From assembly GCA_025642065.1 (NCBI GenBank), contig JAODUP010000115.1, forward strand, positions 1 through 64,000: a DNA stretch of 64,000 nt, read 5' to 3'. This stretch comes from Paralvinella palmiformis. Lineage: Eukaryota; Annelida; Polychaeta; Terebellida; Alvinellidae. Under the pieces are notes generated by a model, which had not been told where the DNA came from, searched no databases, and worked only from the letters and a program-made list of their open reading frames with translations. Of the stretch, positions 1-10,399 are shown piece by piece (within the stretch, counting starts at the first letter, position 1; every line of letters begins with the position of its first letter). Both the position numbers and the translations under genes were made by a program.

Positions 1-845
1 ACAAAAGTAGGTGCCAGCAAGTTGACCATGTAACTATAATAAGTACAAACCCAAACATAATTTCACTGTTTGATATAATAATAAAATGTCTGTTTGTTTT
101 CGGCATAAATAGATAGAAGTCTGGGCTGGATACTATATTTTGAGTGAAAATATACACTAGTATATACTACTAACACTGACTTACTGATAAAAGTCTTAGT
201 TTTAGTGCATTTTATTATATATAACAATATTGGTGGTAACAATAAGTAAGCAACACGATTTTAGTTATTATACAGGTTACTAAAAATAGAAGTTATATTA
301 CTGGGTTCATAAATTTATAGGTGTGTAAAGTTAAATAAATTGGAAACGAATTCATGGTGGCCAGTTTCCATGCTGGATATCATGGTAGTGTCATATAGCT
401 TAGTCAGCGATGCAAATCATGTACGTGCCAACACGTGGATAAAAAATAATAAAGTGAAAATAGTCTATGGGAACCTTCACTCCAATGTTTGTCTAGCTTG
501 TTTTTTTGCTAATATATATCCTGTTCTTGAAGTATTAGTCAACTGACTGTGATGAAGCCGAAGACAACAAACACAGCAATTTTTTTTACCATTTTTAGGT
601 TGAACGCTGACGTTTGTTTGATTGTGTGAGTCATAAGCCTACATGTGAATTGACACGTCTTAGTTCTTCATATTTGTCTATTTGTGCTTAAATCTGATCT
701 ACAGTACAGGTTAATACAATATATTTTAAAAAAATTTCCAGAGCACGAGACTTTGACTTTCCACAGCTTTAGCCGGAAGCGCTTTTATTAGGTCAGTAGA
801 ACCACGTCATACATAATAATATCAGAGAATTCACGAACTAATATA

Positions 846-886
846 GTCCGTGGCCCCGATAGGCGCTTTCGCCTATTGGTGCGGAC
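846..886. other. Hairpin-forming inverted repeat
   Basis: ATAGGCG (859-865) and CGCCTAT (870-876) are perfect complements around a CTTT loop. The outer GTCCG (846-850) and CGGAC (882-886) also pair. It lies just inside the end of the left direct repeat, in a locally GC-rich patch. Function is unknown; it may be a structural part of the element bounded by the direct repeats. Confidence 0.6.
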
Positions 887-1363
887 CCGGAAGTACACCA
901 AGGTAGCTATAGCTCCGGCATTTCAACTGCGCACCTTCCCAAGTATCCGGTAGAGTATAATAAACTGACGGCCACCGTACACCTTACCAATTTACTAATG
1001 TCAATCAAACGCACTATATAGTATATAAGCCACGGAAACCGGAAATGTGCCTATAGCCACTTCGTACAACCTTTCTGATAAGAATATTCTGGTTAATCAG
1101 TCCACACGATACACACAACCTATGATAGTTGCACAAGTGTTAACTCATCTGCAGTATTATCATAGACATAGATCTCCACACATTTAGCAATTAATTACAA
1201 TAAGCTTTCTACAATGCTTCAAAATAATGAAATACTGTAAATGCCATTTCACAAACGTTCATTGCTCATCACGGGTTACTCATGAACTCATAACAACCAG
1301 CTAAGTATATATAATCTATATAATCACAACTAAATCAATCCACATGTATGGCTATGCATCAAC

Positions 1364-1370
<7 letters not shown>

Positions 1371-1417
<47 letters not shown>
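1371..1417. repeat. (TA)n microsatellite
   Basis: Uninterrupted TA dinucleotides lying in the unique segment between the two direct repeats. Confidence 0.95.
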
Positions 1418-1420
<3 letters not shown>

Positions 1421-2529
1421 GTGTATTCCATAACATATATTGAGTAACAGATTTTAACAACTTGGCTACTGATTATGTAATTATTGATTATTACAACATA
1501 GTTATAAATAGTGGGATTATATTTGTAATTAATTCTATGCATAAATCATAATTCCAGTTCAATTATAATGCAATTTCACATTTGATAAATAATATAATAG
1601 GTTTAATACTACATATGTTCTAAATGTGATGTTGTTCTAACCAGCATAACGGCATTCATATCAGACAAAAGTAGGTGCCAGCAAGTTGACCATGTAACTA
1701 TAATAAGTACAAACCCAAACATAATTTCACTGTTTGATATAATAATAAAATGTCTGTTTGTTTTCGGCATAAATAGATAGAAGTCTGGGCTGGATACTAT
1801 ATTTTGAGTGAAAATATACACTAGTATATACTACTAACACTGACTTACTGATAAAAGTCTTAGTTTTAGTGCATTTTATTATATATAACAATATTGGTGG
1901 TAACAATAAGTAAGCAACACGATTTTAGTTATTATACAGGTTACTAAAAATAGAAGTTATATTACTGGGTTCATAAATTTATAGGTGTGTAAAGTTAAAT
2001 AAATTGGAAACGAATTCATGGTGGCCAGTTTCCATGCTGGATATCATGGTAGTGTCATATAGCTTAGTCAGCGATGCAAATCATGTACGTGCCAACACGT
2101 GGATAAAAAATAATAAAGTGAAAATAGTCTATGGGAACCTTCACTCCAATGTTTGTCTAGCTTGTTTTTTTGCTAATATATATCCTGTTCTTGAAGTATT
2201 AGTCAAATGACTGTGATGAAGCCGAAGACAACAAACACAGCAATTTTGTTTACCATTTTTAGGTTGAACGCTGACGTTTGTTTGATTGTGTGAGTCATAA
2301 GCCTACATGTGAATTGACACGTCTTAGTTCTTCATATTTGTCTATTTGTGCTTAAATCTGATCTACAGTACAGGTTAATACAATATATTTTAAAAAAATT
2401 TCCAGAGCACGAGACTTTGACTTTCCACAGCTTTAGCCGGAAGCGCTTTTATTAGGTCAGTAGAACCACGTCATACATAATAATAATTCAAAATATTTAC
2501 ATTGCGTTGCTTATGATACTATTTTACAG

Positions 2530-2748
2530 TTAACTGAATGATTGATTGAATGAGTCAGTCAGTCATTCAGTCACCCACTCATTCACTGATTTGTTTTAAC
2601 TCAGCGCTGTTCAATCAAATCCAAAGCAAGCATGTATATAGCCAAGGGGAAACGTCCTTCGAACGCCAATATCAACTGGATTCGAAGCTAACCTGGAGAT
2701 TTGCAGTATATTGCTCAATCCACTGCGCTATCGTGGCTACTGCTGATA
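2530..2748 (-). repeat. tRNA-derived SINE-like element (family C)
   Basis: Read on the minus strand, the sequence starts with a tRNA-like head: an A-box-like stretch (TAGCGCAGTGGATTGAGC) followed about 35 bp later by a B-box-like GCTTCGAATCC. The distal end is a degenerate TGAA/TGAC/TCAT tail (about 2530-2590), as expected for a SINE 3' tail. Only one clear copy is in the window, so family membership is inferred from the pol III promoter boxes. It is not a functional tRNA gene, because the acceptor stem and the other arms do not close. Confidence 0.5.
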
Positions 2749-2819
2749 GTTAAGTATAGAAGTTGTTTCTTGCTTTGATTTTCTGGGACAATCCCCATGC
2801 TGTCACTTATTCAGCACAG

Positions 2820-3028
2820 CCTCTATGTATCGATGATGATGATTGGTGTTTTACGGCCACTTTTGTGCACAAGGTAGGCTAAATGGGCTGAGCAATCTCC
2901 AAAGGTAATGAGGCGAAGTCAAAGACGAAACAACCTTCAGATATTCCCACGCCGAGATTTGAACACGGGTGGTAGTGATCTGTAGTCCAACACGCTACCG
3001 TTAGACCACGGAGGCGCCCCTCTATGTA
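2820..3028 (-). repeat. tRNA-derived SINE, family A, copy 1, with target-site duplication
   Basis: A 189-bp element (body 2830-3018, minus) is flanked by a perfect 10-bp target-site duplication, CCTCTATGTA (2820-2829 and 3019-3028). From its 5' end it has a tRNA-like head beginning GGGCGCCTCCGTGGTCTA, with an A box and a B-box-like segment (GTTCAAATCT). Next comes a conserved body with GGCCATTT-like and GTGCACAAAAGTGGC segments, and then a short ATC tail. Four more copies with TSDs lie at 16745, 21936, 24978 and 51394. The element is noncoding and would be mobilised by a LINE reverse transcriptase. Confidence 0.9.
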
Positions 3029-3740
3029 CCGGCGTAAGAAGAATGTTCTGTATATATGCTGTGCCAAACAAGCAATACTCCCCGAACTATAATCAATCTT
3101 CTGTGTATGATGGCTGAGACTGTTTAAGGTAAACAAACATTTTTGTGCAAGAAATAGGAACTGCTTTCCGATGACATATTAAACCAAACGTACAGCTAGC
3201 TGCCCAGACAATCCAGGCGCTAAACCACCAGATACTAAATATATACCAACTATCAATAAAACAGAATATGGATTTGTTTACTAAGCACTTTGGAAACAAG
3301 CACTTCTCCGATGAAAATAAACATTCTTCTGCGCACACAAACGTTTGCGCTCTGTCGAAAATTGTATTATCAATGATAAAGACTGACAATATTATATGAC
3401 AGCAAAAATATTAAACAACATGAATCCGATTCGAAATATAATGAGCCTGTAAGAGGTAATGAGAACTTAATACCATGCATGAACTACATTATTATCGACT
3501 CGCTCCAATGAACAATGCGCTTATGACTTTGGTTTATACAAACACGGTCGAGTTATTTGATGTGTGGCGATGTCTATATTTAAAGAAAAATAGTTTAGCT
3601 ATAACGGAAAATAACAGCAATAATTACTATACGCGCCTCTTGAAAAGCACGTACGTTGTTTTGTTGTTGTTTGGGTGTCTGATTCTGAAGCTGGTCGATG
3701 TAATATCGTCCACCTTGAATATTACCGTGGCCTAAACGTC

Positions 3741-3786
3741 GAGGGGTGCATGCAGTGGCCGAAACGTCCGCGGCCAAAACGTTCGT
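3741..3786. repeat. Short GGCCNAAACGT tandem motif
   Basis: Three imperfect copies of GGCC(T/G/A)AAACGT occur close together. The motif resembles simple repeats common at the ends of invertebrate transposons, but no element boundary can be defined. The surrounding 3100-4200 region shows no other gene; a 98-codon minus-strand ORF at 3093-3389 has no recognisable domain. Confidence 0.4.
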
Positions 3787-4227
3787 CTTATATTACTTTA
3801 TATAAGCCTCACATGAACATAAATGATACTCTCACCAACCTATTTCTACCAGTCAATAATTAAATACAAGTTGGTTATGTTTATTTCATGTACATTTTAA
3901 TGTGCACAAAAAAAGGTTTCATGGGTGTTGGGGGGGGGGAGGATTTTGATAAAATCTGAACTTAACAAATGGCACGTTGACGGAGAAAAACTACCATGTT
4001 ATTTACTCCATGAAGGCTGTAACATGATGTTTAGAGAATGGAAGAATGCTGATCATAAACTGTAGCACTAATTTCCAGTTTCCCCAACAAATGATGAGGC
4101 ATTTTTTTCCGGACTTTTAACTACAGTCCGGAAATATCTTATTGTAGTTTTGTTTTTATGGTGAATTTACCTTTTCACGCTTTTACGTGGCTTTTGTTGA
4201 ATCAATACTGTATTAAATTGTACTTAC

Positions 4228-4886
4228 ATTGGTGTTGTTCTTCGGGTGGTGTAGACAGACGAATGAAGGCAAGTGTGACAAATATGAGAATTGGCCAAAT
4301 CAGCTCGAGGAACAGAAGGCCCTGAAAGGATAGTTGTCTTTATAGTTAAGAGGCATCTTCTTTAGCATCATTAAAACGAAACTAATCATCCTATAATGTT
4401 GACACTAGTAGGTGGGTGATAGCCCATATCTCTTGGTAACCTGCCGCTCAAAGTTTATTGATAAGATTCATTTAATTTGTGACAATTACTGATAAACAAA
4501 TGAAGTCCCTTACTTTGCTCTTCTACCAACACACCGATGTTTACACGGTTTTAGCTGGTAGAGTCTCCACGTCTGAATGCGGACCAAAACAGACATGTAC
4601 GTTTACTCGCTTATCTTCCAAAATAATCGACCCAATTAATTATTCCGAAATATTTCTTGAATAGGAAAATTTTACGTTTAAACTTTGCCAAGATTCCCAA
4701 ATGTAGACCCGGAAAACCGATGCGTAGCTACGTGCCATACAGGCGCTGTACTACACACATCCATATAGAGGTGATCGGTGAACGATTAGGTAACAAATCG
4801 TATGCGTTAAGAACACTTACTGGATTCCTCTTGCGAAAAATGACATTCTTCCACAGGATAAGTCGAAGTTGTTGAAAAAAGACCAT
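4228..4886 (-). CDS. ABCA-family ABC transporter, 5' end (first two coding exons; rest outside window)
   Basis: ABCA full transporters move lipids across membranes. Coding exon 1 (4886 down to 4821, 22 codons) starts MVFFQQLRLILWKNVIFRKR, the cytosolic start seen across ABCA proteins (hydrophobic-LLWKN-basic). It ends at a consensus donor GTAAGTG in phase 0. Exon 2 (4321 down to 4228) follows a CTTTCAG acceptor in phase 0 and encodes the first membrane helix (LLFLELIWPILIFVTLAFI). Next comes RLSTPPEEQHQ, matching the ABCA signature R-x-x-PP-x-x-x-H-x-C; it ends at GTAAGTAC in phase 1. Reading frame, splice phases and motif order all agree. The extracellular domain and both nucleotide-binding domains must lie downstream, left of position 4228; I found no exon 3 in 1-4227, so introns are long or the gene leaves the window. 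The subfamily member cannot be told from about 53 residues. The start at 4886 is chosen because the conserved N-terminus begins there. Confidence 0.85.
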
Positions 4887-5092
4887 CGTCGTCCTCTGAC
4901 CATATAACCAGGAATGTCTTATTCAGTTACAACAGACCTGCTCCCATATTTCAGTCTACAGTCCTTGGTATCTGTTTCGTAAGGTCTAGTCGGTATAATT
5001 AAAAGACCCGCCTTCGGGTTGGGTCTTATATAGCACCTAAGCCAATCACGGACAGGAACTAGACCTACCTTAGTTGTGATGCATGAACGGGC
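4887..5092. promoter_or_regulatory. Putative bidirectional promoter region between ABCA exon 1 and a plus-strand start
   Basis: About 200 bp separate the minus-strand ABCA start (4886) from a possible plus-strand start (5093-5095). The interval holds a hairpin-prone stretch, AAGACCC (5003-5009) opposed to GGGTCTT (5021-5027), with an inner CCCG/CGGG pair, and a TATATA-like run at 5027-5032. No initiation site is directly visible; promoter activity is inferred from the head-to-head layout only. Confidence 0.3.
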
Positions 5093-5738
5093 ATGGTAAG
5101 TGCCAACTGTTTTGTTAGCGTTGAATATACGGCCAAACTGGCCTCTATATGAGTGTGTATTTCTGAAGGCGAGTCATATTAATAAATACATACTTCACTC
5201 CACAAATCACCAGAAAAGTATGAAAAATCTGAATTTTAAATCTCCGAGTTGCCAAAAATGTAACCATGGCCATGGGATTGCGGTTTTACACGTAAATTAA
5301 ACAAAACGCAACATTTATGTCATATGTGGACATCTCTCCTTATCGATTATGAAATCCTACACAGTTTGTATTCGGACATATTTTATTTACTTAAGGGCTG
5401 TCATTGTTTGTTTCGTTGTAGAAATGGTTTTGTTTACACCAAGAACTATTAGGATATTAGAGTTAATGTCGTGTTTGAAAAAAAAAGGAAAACACGTGTT
5501 TACACATTGTGTGCACTTGGTTCAAGTCATCATTTTACAAGGTATTGTTCTGTTTCAGTCCTTGAAGTTCTATGATGATGAGATACCATGTAAACAGGCC
5601 AATCTCTTGGATACAGATTTACTGGTGTTGGATGTGATAGCTGATTTTGAGTTATCTGTCACAGTAGTCAATGCATGTGTCTATTACAACTCTGGGTATA
5701 TTCTGTCTAACTTTAAAAAGTTCACTGATCTGGACTAA
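5093..5738 (+). CDS. Possible small two-exon gene of unknown function
   Basis: A good acceptor (TTCTGTTTCAG ending at 5558) opens a terminal exon, 5559-5738, that stays open in only one frame. It encodes 59 residues starting SLKFYDDEIPCK and ending FKKFTDLD before a stop. Upstream, a consensus donor GTAAGT at 5096 directly follows an ATG (5093-5095). Joining ATG to the exon in phase 0 gives a 60-residue protein starting MSLKFYDDE. An AATAAAT-type signal lies near 6113. The middle (LLDTDLLVLDVIADFELSVT) is alternating hydrophobic and acidic; no signal peptide or known domain is seen. The open frame running in from 5349 would then be intron read-through. The model rests on splice signals only; the first exon could be elsewhere. 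Confidence 0.35.
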
Positions 5739-6690
5739 ATGTCATATTTTTGTAGTAGTGGTTGTTTAGAGCTGGAAGCAATTTGGGTTATTCTGTCCAT
5801 TTGATAACAAATGACTGGTTGTAACTGTAGATGAACCCATGGCACAAGAGATATGCCACTTATTGTATGAAAGTAGTAATTTCTCTATCTCTAACATGTT
5901 AACGCAAACATAAACATTGTTAATATTTCATGTATATTCTTTGTTCTCAGCTGGGCAGGCCTATTTTGGTCTATATTATTGAGGTGTAGACTTTAAATGA
6001 ACTTATGATGATTTTTTTAGTTAATATATGATAAACGGACATGATGAATATATGGTGAATTGTGTTATAGTTGCGTTATAATAGCTGTATATATCATTAT
6101 ATGTATATATCCAAATAAATAAACGTTTATGGACTATGATAAACTGACATGATGAAAGTATGTTTGTATGCATTTATCTCATATATACCTAATTGTTTTC
6201 ATTAAAAAAACTAAACCACGTTCAATTACTTTCTGATCAGCTGTCAAGTATAATTTTTTGAAACGTTATAAAAACGTTTTTAAAATTTTTGTTCATAACG
6301 TTCTGATTTAGTTATATTTTGGGTTATTAAAACGTTATCGCCGCCTGCAAGAAAATAACATTTGCCACCTTATAATTTCTCATTGTATTTTGCAAATACA
6401 ACAATAATAAATCCGCTGGAGACGCCAAAAGTGCCGCATTTCCTGAAAAATACAGGTAATGGCCACTGGGCGATTGACATTTTGTCAGCCGATTGTGAAG
6501 AAATGTTTGAAACAACGAAGAACAATATGTGTACAAAATACACGTCTTGTGATATTGAACTTGTTGTTTTCAATGACTTGTTGATCAATCGTCTATCTAG
6601 TTCCTTTAAAAGCTGATAGCTGGCAATGACTTATAATATAACGTTGCTTGAATGTTACTACTCTCCATCATACACTATGATTGACATATA
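5739..6690. other. Non-genic stretch with AACGTT-rich repeat and unassigned ORFs
   Basis: The AT-rich 3' flank contains a cluster of AACGTT palindromes at about 6258-6345, probably a decayed dispersed repeat. Overlapping ORFs at 6327-6616 on both strands are the longest here; neither shows a domain, and I cannot decide whether either is real. Confidence 0.5.
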
Positions 6691-6694
6691 AATG

Positions 6695-6994
6695 TGGGCC
6701 GACTTGGATAAGTGATGGGCCGAGTTGGTTACGCTAAGGGCCGAGTTGGTTAAGTTATGGACCGAGTTGGCATGGGCCGAGTTATTGGTGAGTCGAGTTG
6801 GTTTGGGCCGAGCTTGATATGAGCCGAATTGACTGGATATCGTCTTAGGTAGATAAGACTATTTATAAGACTATTTATATTTAAGCTCTCTGGGTAGGTT
6901 ATCTAGCTACCGTTGAAATGGGTCGAGCTGAAGCGTTCTTGATAGGGCATTTGGCCAACTTATGCGGAGCTTAAGCGTGCATAATGATACAGAT

Positions 6995-7040
<46 letters not shown>

Positions 7041-7140
7041 TCCATTTGGTAACAGAGATCAGAAGGGGTACGAGTTGTCTTGTCTGGGATCCGGGTTGTC
7101 TTGGGTATGAGATATCTTGGGTACGAGTTGTCTTGTTACC
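6695..7140. repeat. Degenerate GGGCCGAGTTGG tandem array and (CA)n(TA)n
   Basis: Between 6695 and 6835, seven or eight diverged copies of GGGCCGAGTTGGTTA occur at irregular spacing. A related CGAGTTGTCTTGGGTA motif recurs at 7070-7135, after a (CA)n (TA)n microsatellite (6995-7040). The array is noncoding in all frames. It looks like an old minisatellite later split by the dinucleotide repeat. Confidence 0.7.
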
Positions 7141-8539
7141 GACTGGATACCCATTTATTCACTAGGGGGCAGTGCAAAGCTATTTCTCAAAACCATGACA
7201 ACAGTTCATAATCAATTACAGGCAGAGAATTTGGAAGGGTAACGTTCTTTGTGAACATTACAAATATGATTATTTATGTTATTTTTAACAGTCATTATTT
7301 AACAAACATCCAAGTTTATCGTTATACGGTGTCGTGAGCGATAATAAGAGGCTCTGGACGTATGGTTCTAGATCTATTCATAATAATTCAATTCAGTCAA
7401 TTTACTTAACAATATAAAATTCCATATACATAATTTGGGACGTCGTTATGTCGTGAATATTATTTGACAAGTGCTTTTAAATGAGCGTAAGGAAAATGAT
7501 ACGTGAAATGAAAGTCGTTTTTGTTTTGCTTGTGCAAGTTGTGGTTGCCTTAAATTAATAATAATATTTTACGTAATAACTATAATAGTCTATAAATTAA
7601 ACAAATGAACAGAATGCATATAGGTCTATCCCCTAATCTAATTTGTTTTGAAATCGGGGATATCATTGTTAAATGACGTTACGTCAAAAACGGGCCAGAA
7701 ACGAAGCGCAAACGATTTTTTTACAAAATGGTCGGCGATAGGGTGTCTGTTTACCCTCTATTAACAAACGATAGCCATGTTGTTGCCAATATTCCACTCT
7801 TTCTAAATTTGCTGGTTTCCCTATGAAAATACGAAACTAACCTAGTCTGCGATCACTTTTAAATCTAAACCACAATAATACATCTATTAATAATTGAGCC
7901 AGAAAAGGGAAACCACCACTGAGGTAAAGCTGAGAATGTTTTCTATTTAATGGCATAAATTTTGATCAAATCTAGGCCTAATTTAGCCCATCCATCCTAT
8001 TTTATGTATCATATATGCATAATAATATACATAGATATTATATTTGACTATATTTCGTGAATAATTTAATAGAGAATTAAACATCTGTTTAAAAAAAGTT
8101 GCTTAGTTCAAGTTTTCCGGCCTAAGATAAACACCGAAAGGTAATTTTGTGGGGATAAAGTTGCATTGTGTTCGTGATTATTTGCATTTCAGTTTGTTAT
8201 ATGTACATAAAAGAATTGATGCATGATTTAATGAGACTATGGATTATGTCCAACATTAAAATTGCATCAATTCAATGTTGTCTTTTCCATTGGATTTGTC
8301 TGTCTCACTTGAAACATTCTAATCATAAAACATATTGTATTGTGGTTAATTTCTTTATAAAATATATAACAGCACAACACCTGAACTTCTTTTTCACTGT
8401 ATGTTGATTTTAATTGTTTTTTATGCCTGGATTAAAAATATATGCATTGGACCTTACAGTGCTCATTTTCTACCCTATCGAGGTATATATTTCCAAAATT
8501 ATGTCAGGAAGCCATGTCAAGTTATATATTTACTTATTA
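7141..8539. other. AT-rich stretch without a recognised gene
   Basis: No exon with both splice signals could be defined. The only GC-richer patch (7665-7760) contains CpGs and an ATG in good context (7729), ATG GTC GGC GAT AGG GT, followed by a weak GT. It could be the missing first exon of TEDC2, because ending after GT gives the required phase 2, but the support is slight. ORFs at 8168-8583 are AT-rich chance frames. Confidence 0.4.
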
Positions 8540-8850
8540 TTCTCTTCAAGACCTATCTAATGAAACAAAAATGGATGAACTAATTTGAAAATTTTATATT
8601 TGGGGCATATTTTAGCCAATTACTCAATAATGATAAAAGATAGCCCCATTAAACTATATATTTTCTTCTCAGTTATGACAAGACCTATCCAATGAAGCTC
8701 TATGACCATTTTGAAAATATTACCACCTTCCCTAGTATAATCACTGTAGTGTATAAACTATTCAATCAATGTCATGTCCCACTAAATGACTAGCTGAAGC
8801 TCTATGACCAGTCTGAAAAAATGACCGCCTTCCCTAACATAATCCATATA
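8540..8850 (+). repeat. Degenerate ~110-130-bp tandem repeat
   Basis: The motif GAAGCTCTATGACCA plus the following ~35 bp (TTTTGAAAATATTACC..CCTTCCCTA) occurs at about 8693-8746 and 8797-8848. A more diverged version (GACCTATCTAATGAAACAAA) lies near 8550. Copies differ by many substitutions, so the array is old. Confidence 0.6.
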
Positions 8851-9067
8851 AATTATGACACATTGAAGTATATAATACACATAACAAATTATAAACAAAT
8901 TATAAATTGAGTATTTTCGTCCATCTAGCACAAGAGCTAGAATGATAATAAAACAAACTTTGAAACTAGAAACAATACTGCATTTGTACTAGATCTAGCA
9001 AATTGCTAGTAGCACCCAAATCTCTCCCCTGAAAATACCAAATAAGTTTCTGTATATATTATTAACA

Positions 9068-9803
9068 AAGTGGTTACATGTCCGAGCATCAGAACTCTGT
9101 ACCTCAGTGTTATAGATCCGAGCACTCAATGCGCATGCGCCAATTATTCCTCATTTGCTATTACTTCCATTCAAATATGTTGGCCGAGCACGTAGTATTT
9201 ATATTTGGGTTGAAAGTAGAAAGTGCTTTTGATAGTTTTGAAGAAGTACAAACGAAAATCAAATAAATAGAATATAGAACAGCTGTGTGACTTTACAAAT
9301 AATCAGGGTTCCCATGTGTTCTAGAAAACCTGGAATATAACAAATTCATTTTCCAGGTCCTGGAAATATTCTTGAATTTGATAAAAGTAGTATACCTGTA
9401 GAAAATATTATTTCCTTAGCTGCTGGAACCATAAAATAATGCATTTCTTATAAATGTCAGATTTTAATGTGATTATAATGTCTATTAATAGACTTAATCT
9501 AATATCTTTATTAAATGCTAGTAGCCGTAATTACAACTAAGCTCCCAACACTGAAGCGAGCAGATGAAAAACTAAAAAACGATCATGAAATTGCTCAGAT
9601 TTTTAATAACATTGATGAACATTGTTCTGATGCTGAATGCTCGGATCTTTATCACCAACAAACACGATTCCAATGCTCAGCCTGCCTCCCTGCATCAGAG
9701 TACCTGAAACAACCAAACTTGGTGCACATGCGTAGAATGCTTGGACCTTTATCATCAACGACCATGATTTTGATGCTTGGATACGTAACAACAGCCTATT
9801 ACT
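9068..9803 (+). repeat. Dispersed segment D, copy 1, with NRF1-like palindrome and decayed start exon
   Basis: The same segment occurs at 44183-44985. It starts with a tRNA-like stretch (AAGTGGTTA..CCGAGCATC). Next comes TGCGCATGCGCC (9130-9141, an NRF1-type palindrome) running into CCAAT, and then an ATG at 9177. The frame from that ATG reads MLAEHVV.., then SFEEVQTKIK, and hits a stop at 9264. The second copy keeps the next residues (EIEDGRTVRFTNNRG) but has a different early stop. So an ancestral coding start exon with its promoter seems to have been copied with the repeat. Downstream are two related sub-units around TTTATCACCAACA (9650) and TTTATCATCAACG (9750). Confidence 0.7.
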
Positions 9804-10380
9804 AAAGGCCACTACAACACGCTTATATGTATACTGTTTATACGTTGACCACAAATGACAGCCATAGCCATTGCAAAGGAATCATCTAAATAATTTTATT
9901 TTACTACTGGAGGAACATGTTTCGAAGCGATTGATAAAAAATGATAATTTTATTTACTTTTGAAATACTTGAAATAGACTACAACATAGTCATATATCGA
10001 TATTTGAAATAATATACACAATAATATGTTATTGCTACAATAATTAATCATTTCATAATTAAACTTATATGGATTTTGTGTTGTTTCATAATAACTGATA
10101 TAATTATGTCTATTTGACTATTTCACATCTTTTTATTTTTTAATTTGTCATGAATGTTTTTAATGTTATGTTAAGGGGGGGGGGGTGTATTAGATAAGCA
10201 ATGCTTCAATCATCCTCCTTTTCAACATTCTATATGTTTTTGCTTTCATTAAAATTATGTATTATGAATGTTGAAATAAACGAATTGAATTGTTCTGGTT
10301 GGATATGGGATGATACTGTGCGAGTATAACTTTTTCCCAGAGTGGTTGTGCACATGTAGGTTAATTAATCCGGAATGTTG
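9804..10380. other. AT-rich spacer with a G-run
   Basis: No gene is seen. A (G)n tract lies near 10175-10184, and an AT-rich stretch resembling a LINE 3' flank precedes the minus-strand reverse transcriptase fragment. Confidence 0.5.
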
Positions 10381-10399
10381 ACTATCTGACCCCTGTCTT

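Larger units (their letters stand above)
1..2484. repeat. Pair of ~820-bp near-identical direct repeats (1-820 and 1665-2484)
   Basis: Positions 1-820 recur at 1665-2484 at a constant offset of 1664, with only a few substitutions seen (for example near 536/2200 and in a T-run near 587). The left copy is cut by the window edge, so the true left boundary is unknown. Similarity stops sharply at about 820 and 2484 (after ACATAATAAT). The 844 bp between the copies is unique in this window and holds a hairpin and a (TA)n tract. The arrangement could be a non-autonomous element with long terminal direct repeats or a recent segmental duplication. I see no TG..CA ends, primer-binding site, gag or pol, so LTR identity is not shown. 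The 68-codon ORF present in each copy resembles nothing I know. Confidence 0.85.

Noticed and set aside
340..546. 68-codon ORF repeated at 2004-2210
   Set aside because: The duplication explains its double occurrence; no domain, no splice signals, and it is AT-rich like its surroundings.
3240..3330. CLFPK peptide on minus as ABCA exon 3
   Set aside because: Superficially like the ABCA CxFPNK box, but there is no acceptor in the phase required by the exon ending at 4228.
5003..5027. Hairpin resembling a bacterial terminator or riboswitch
   Set aside because: The window is clearly a eukaryotic nuclear sequence, and the hairpin lacks a U-tract; noted only as part of the putative promoter.
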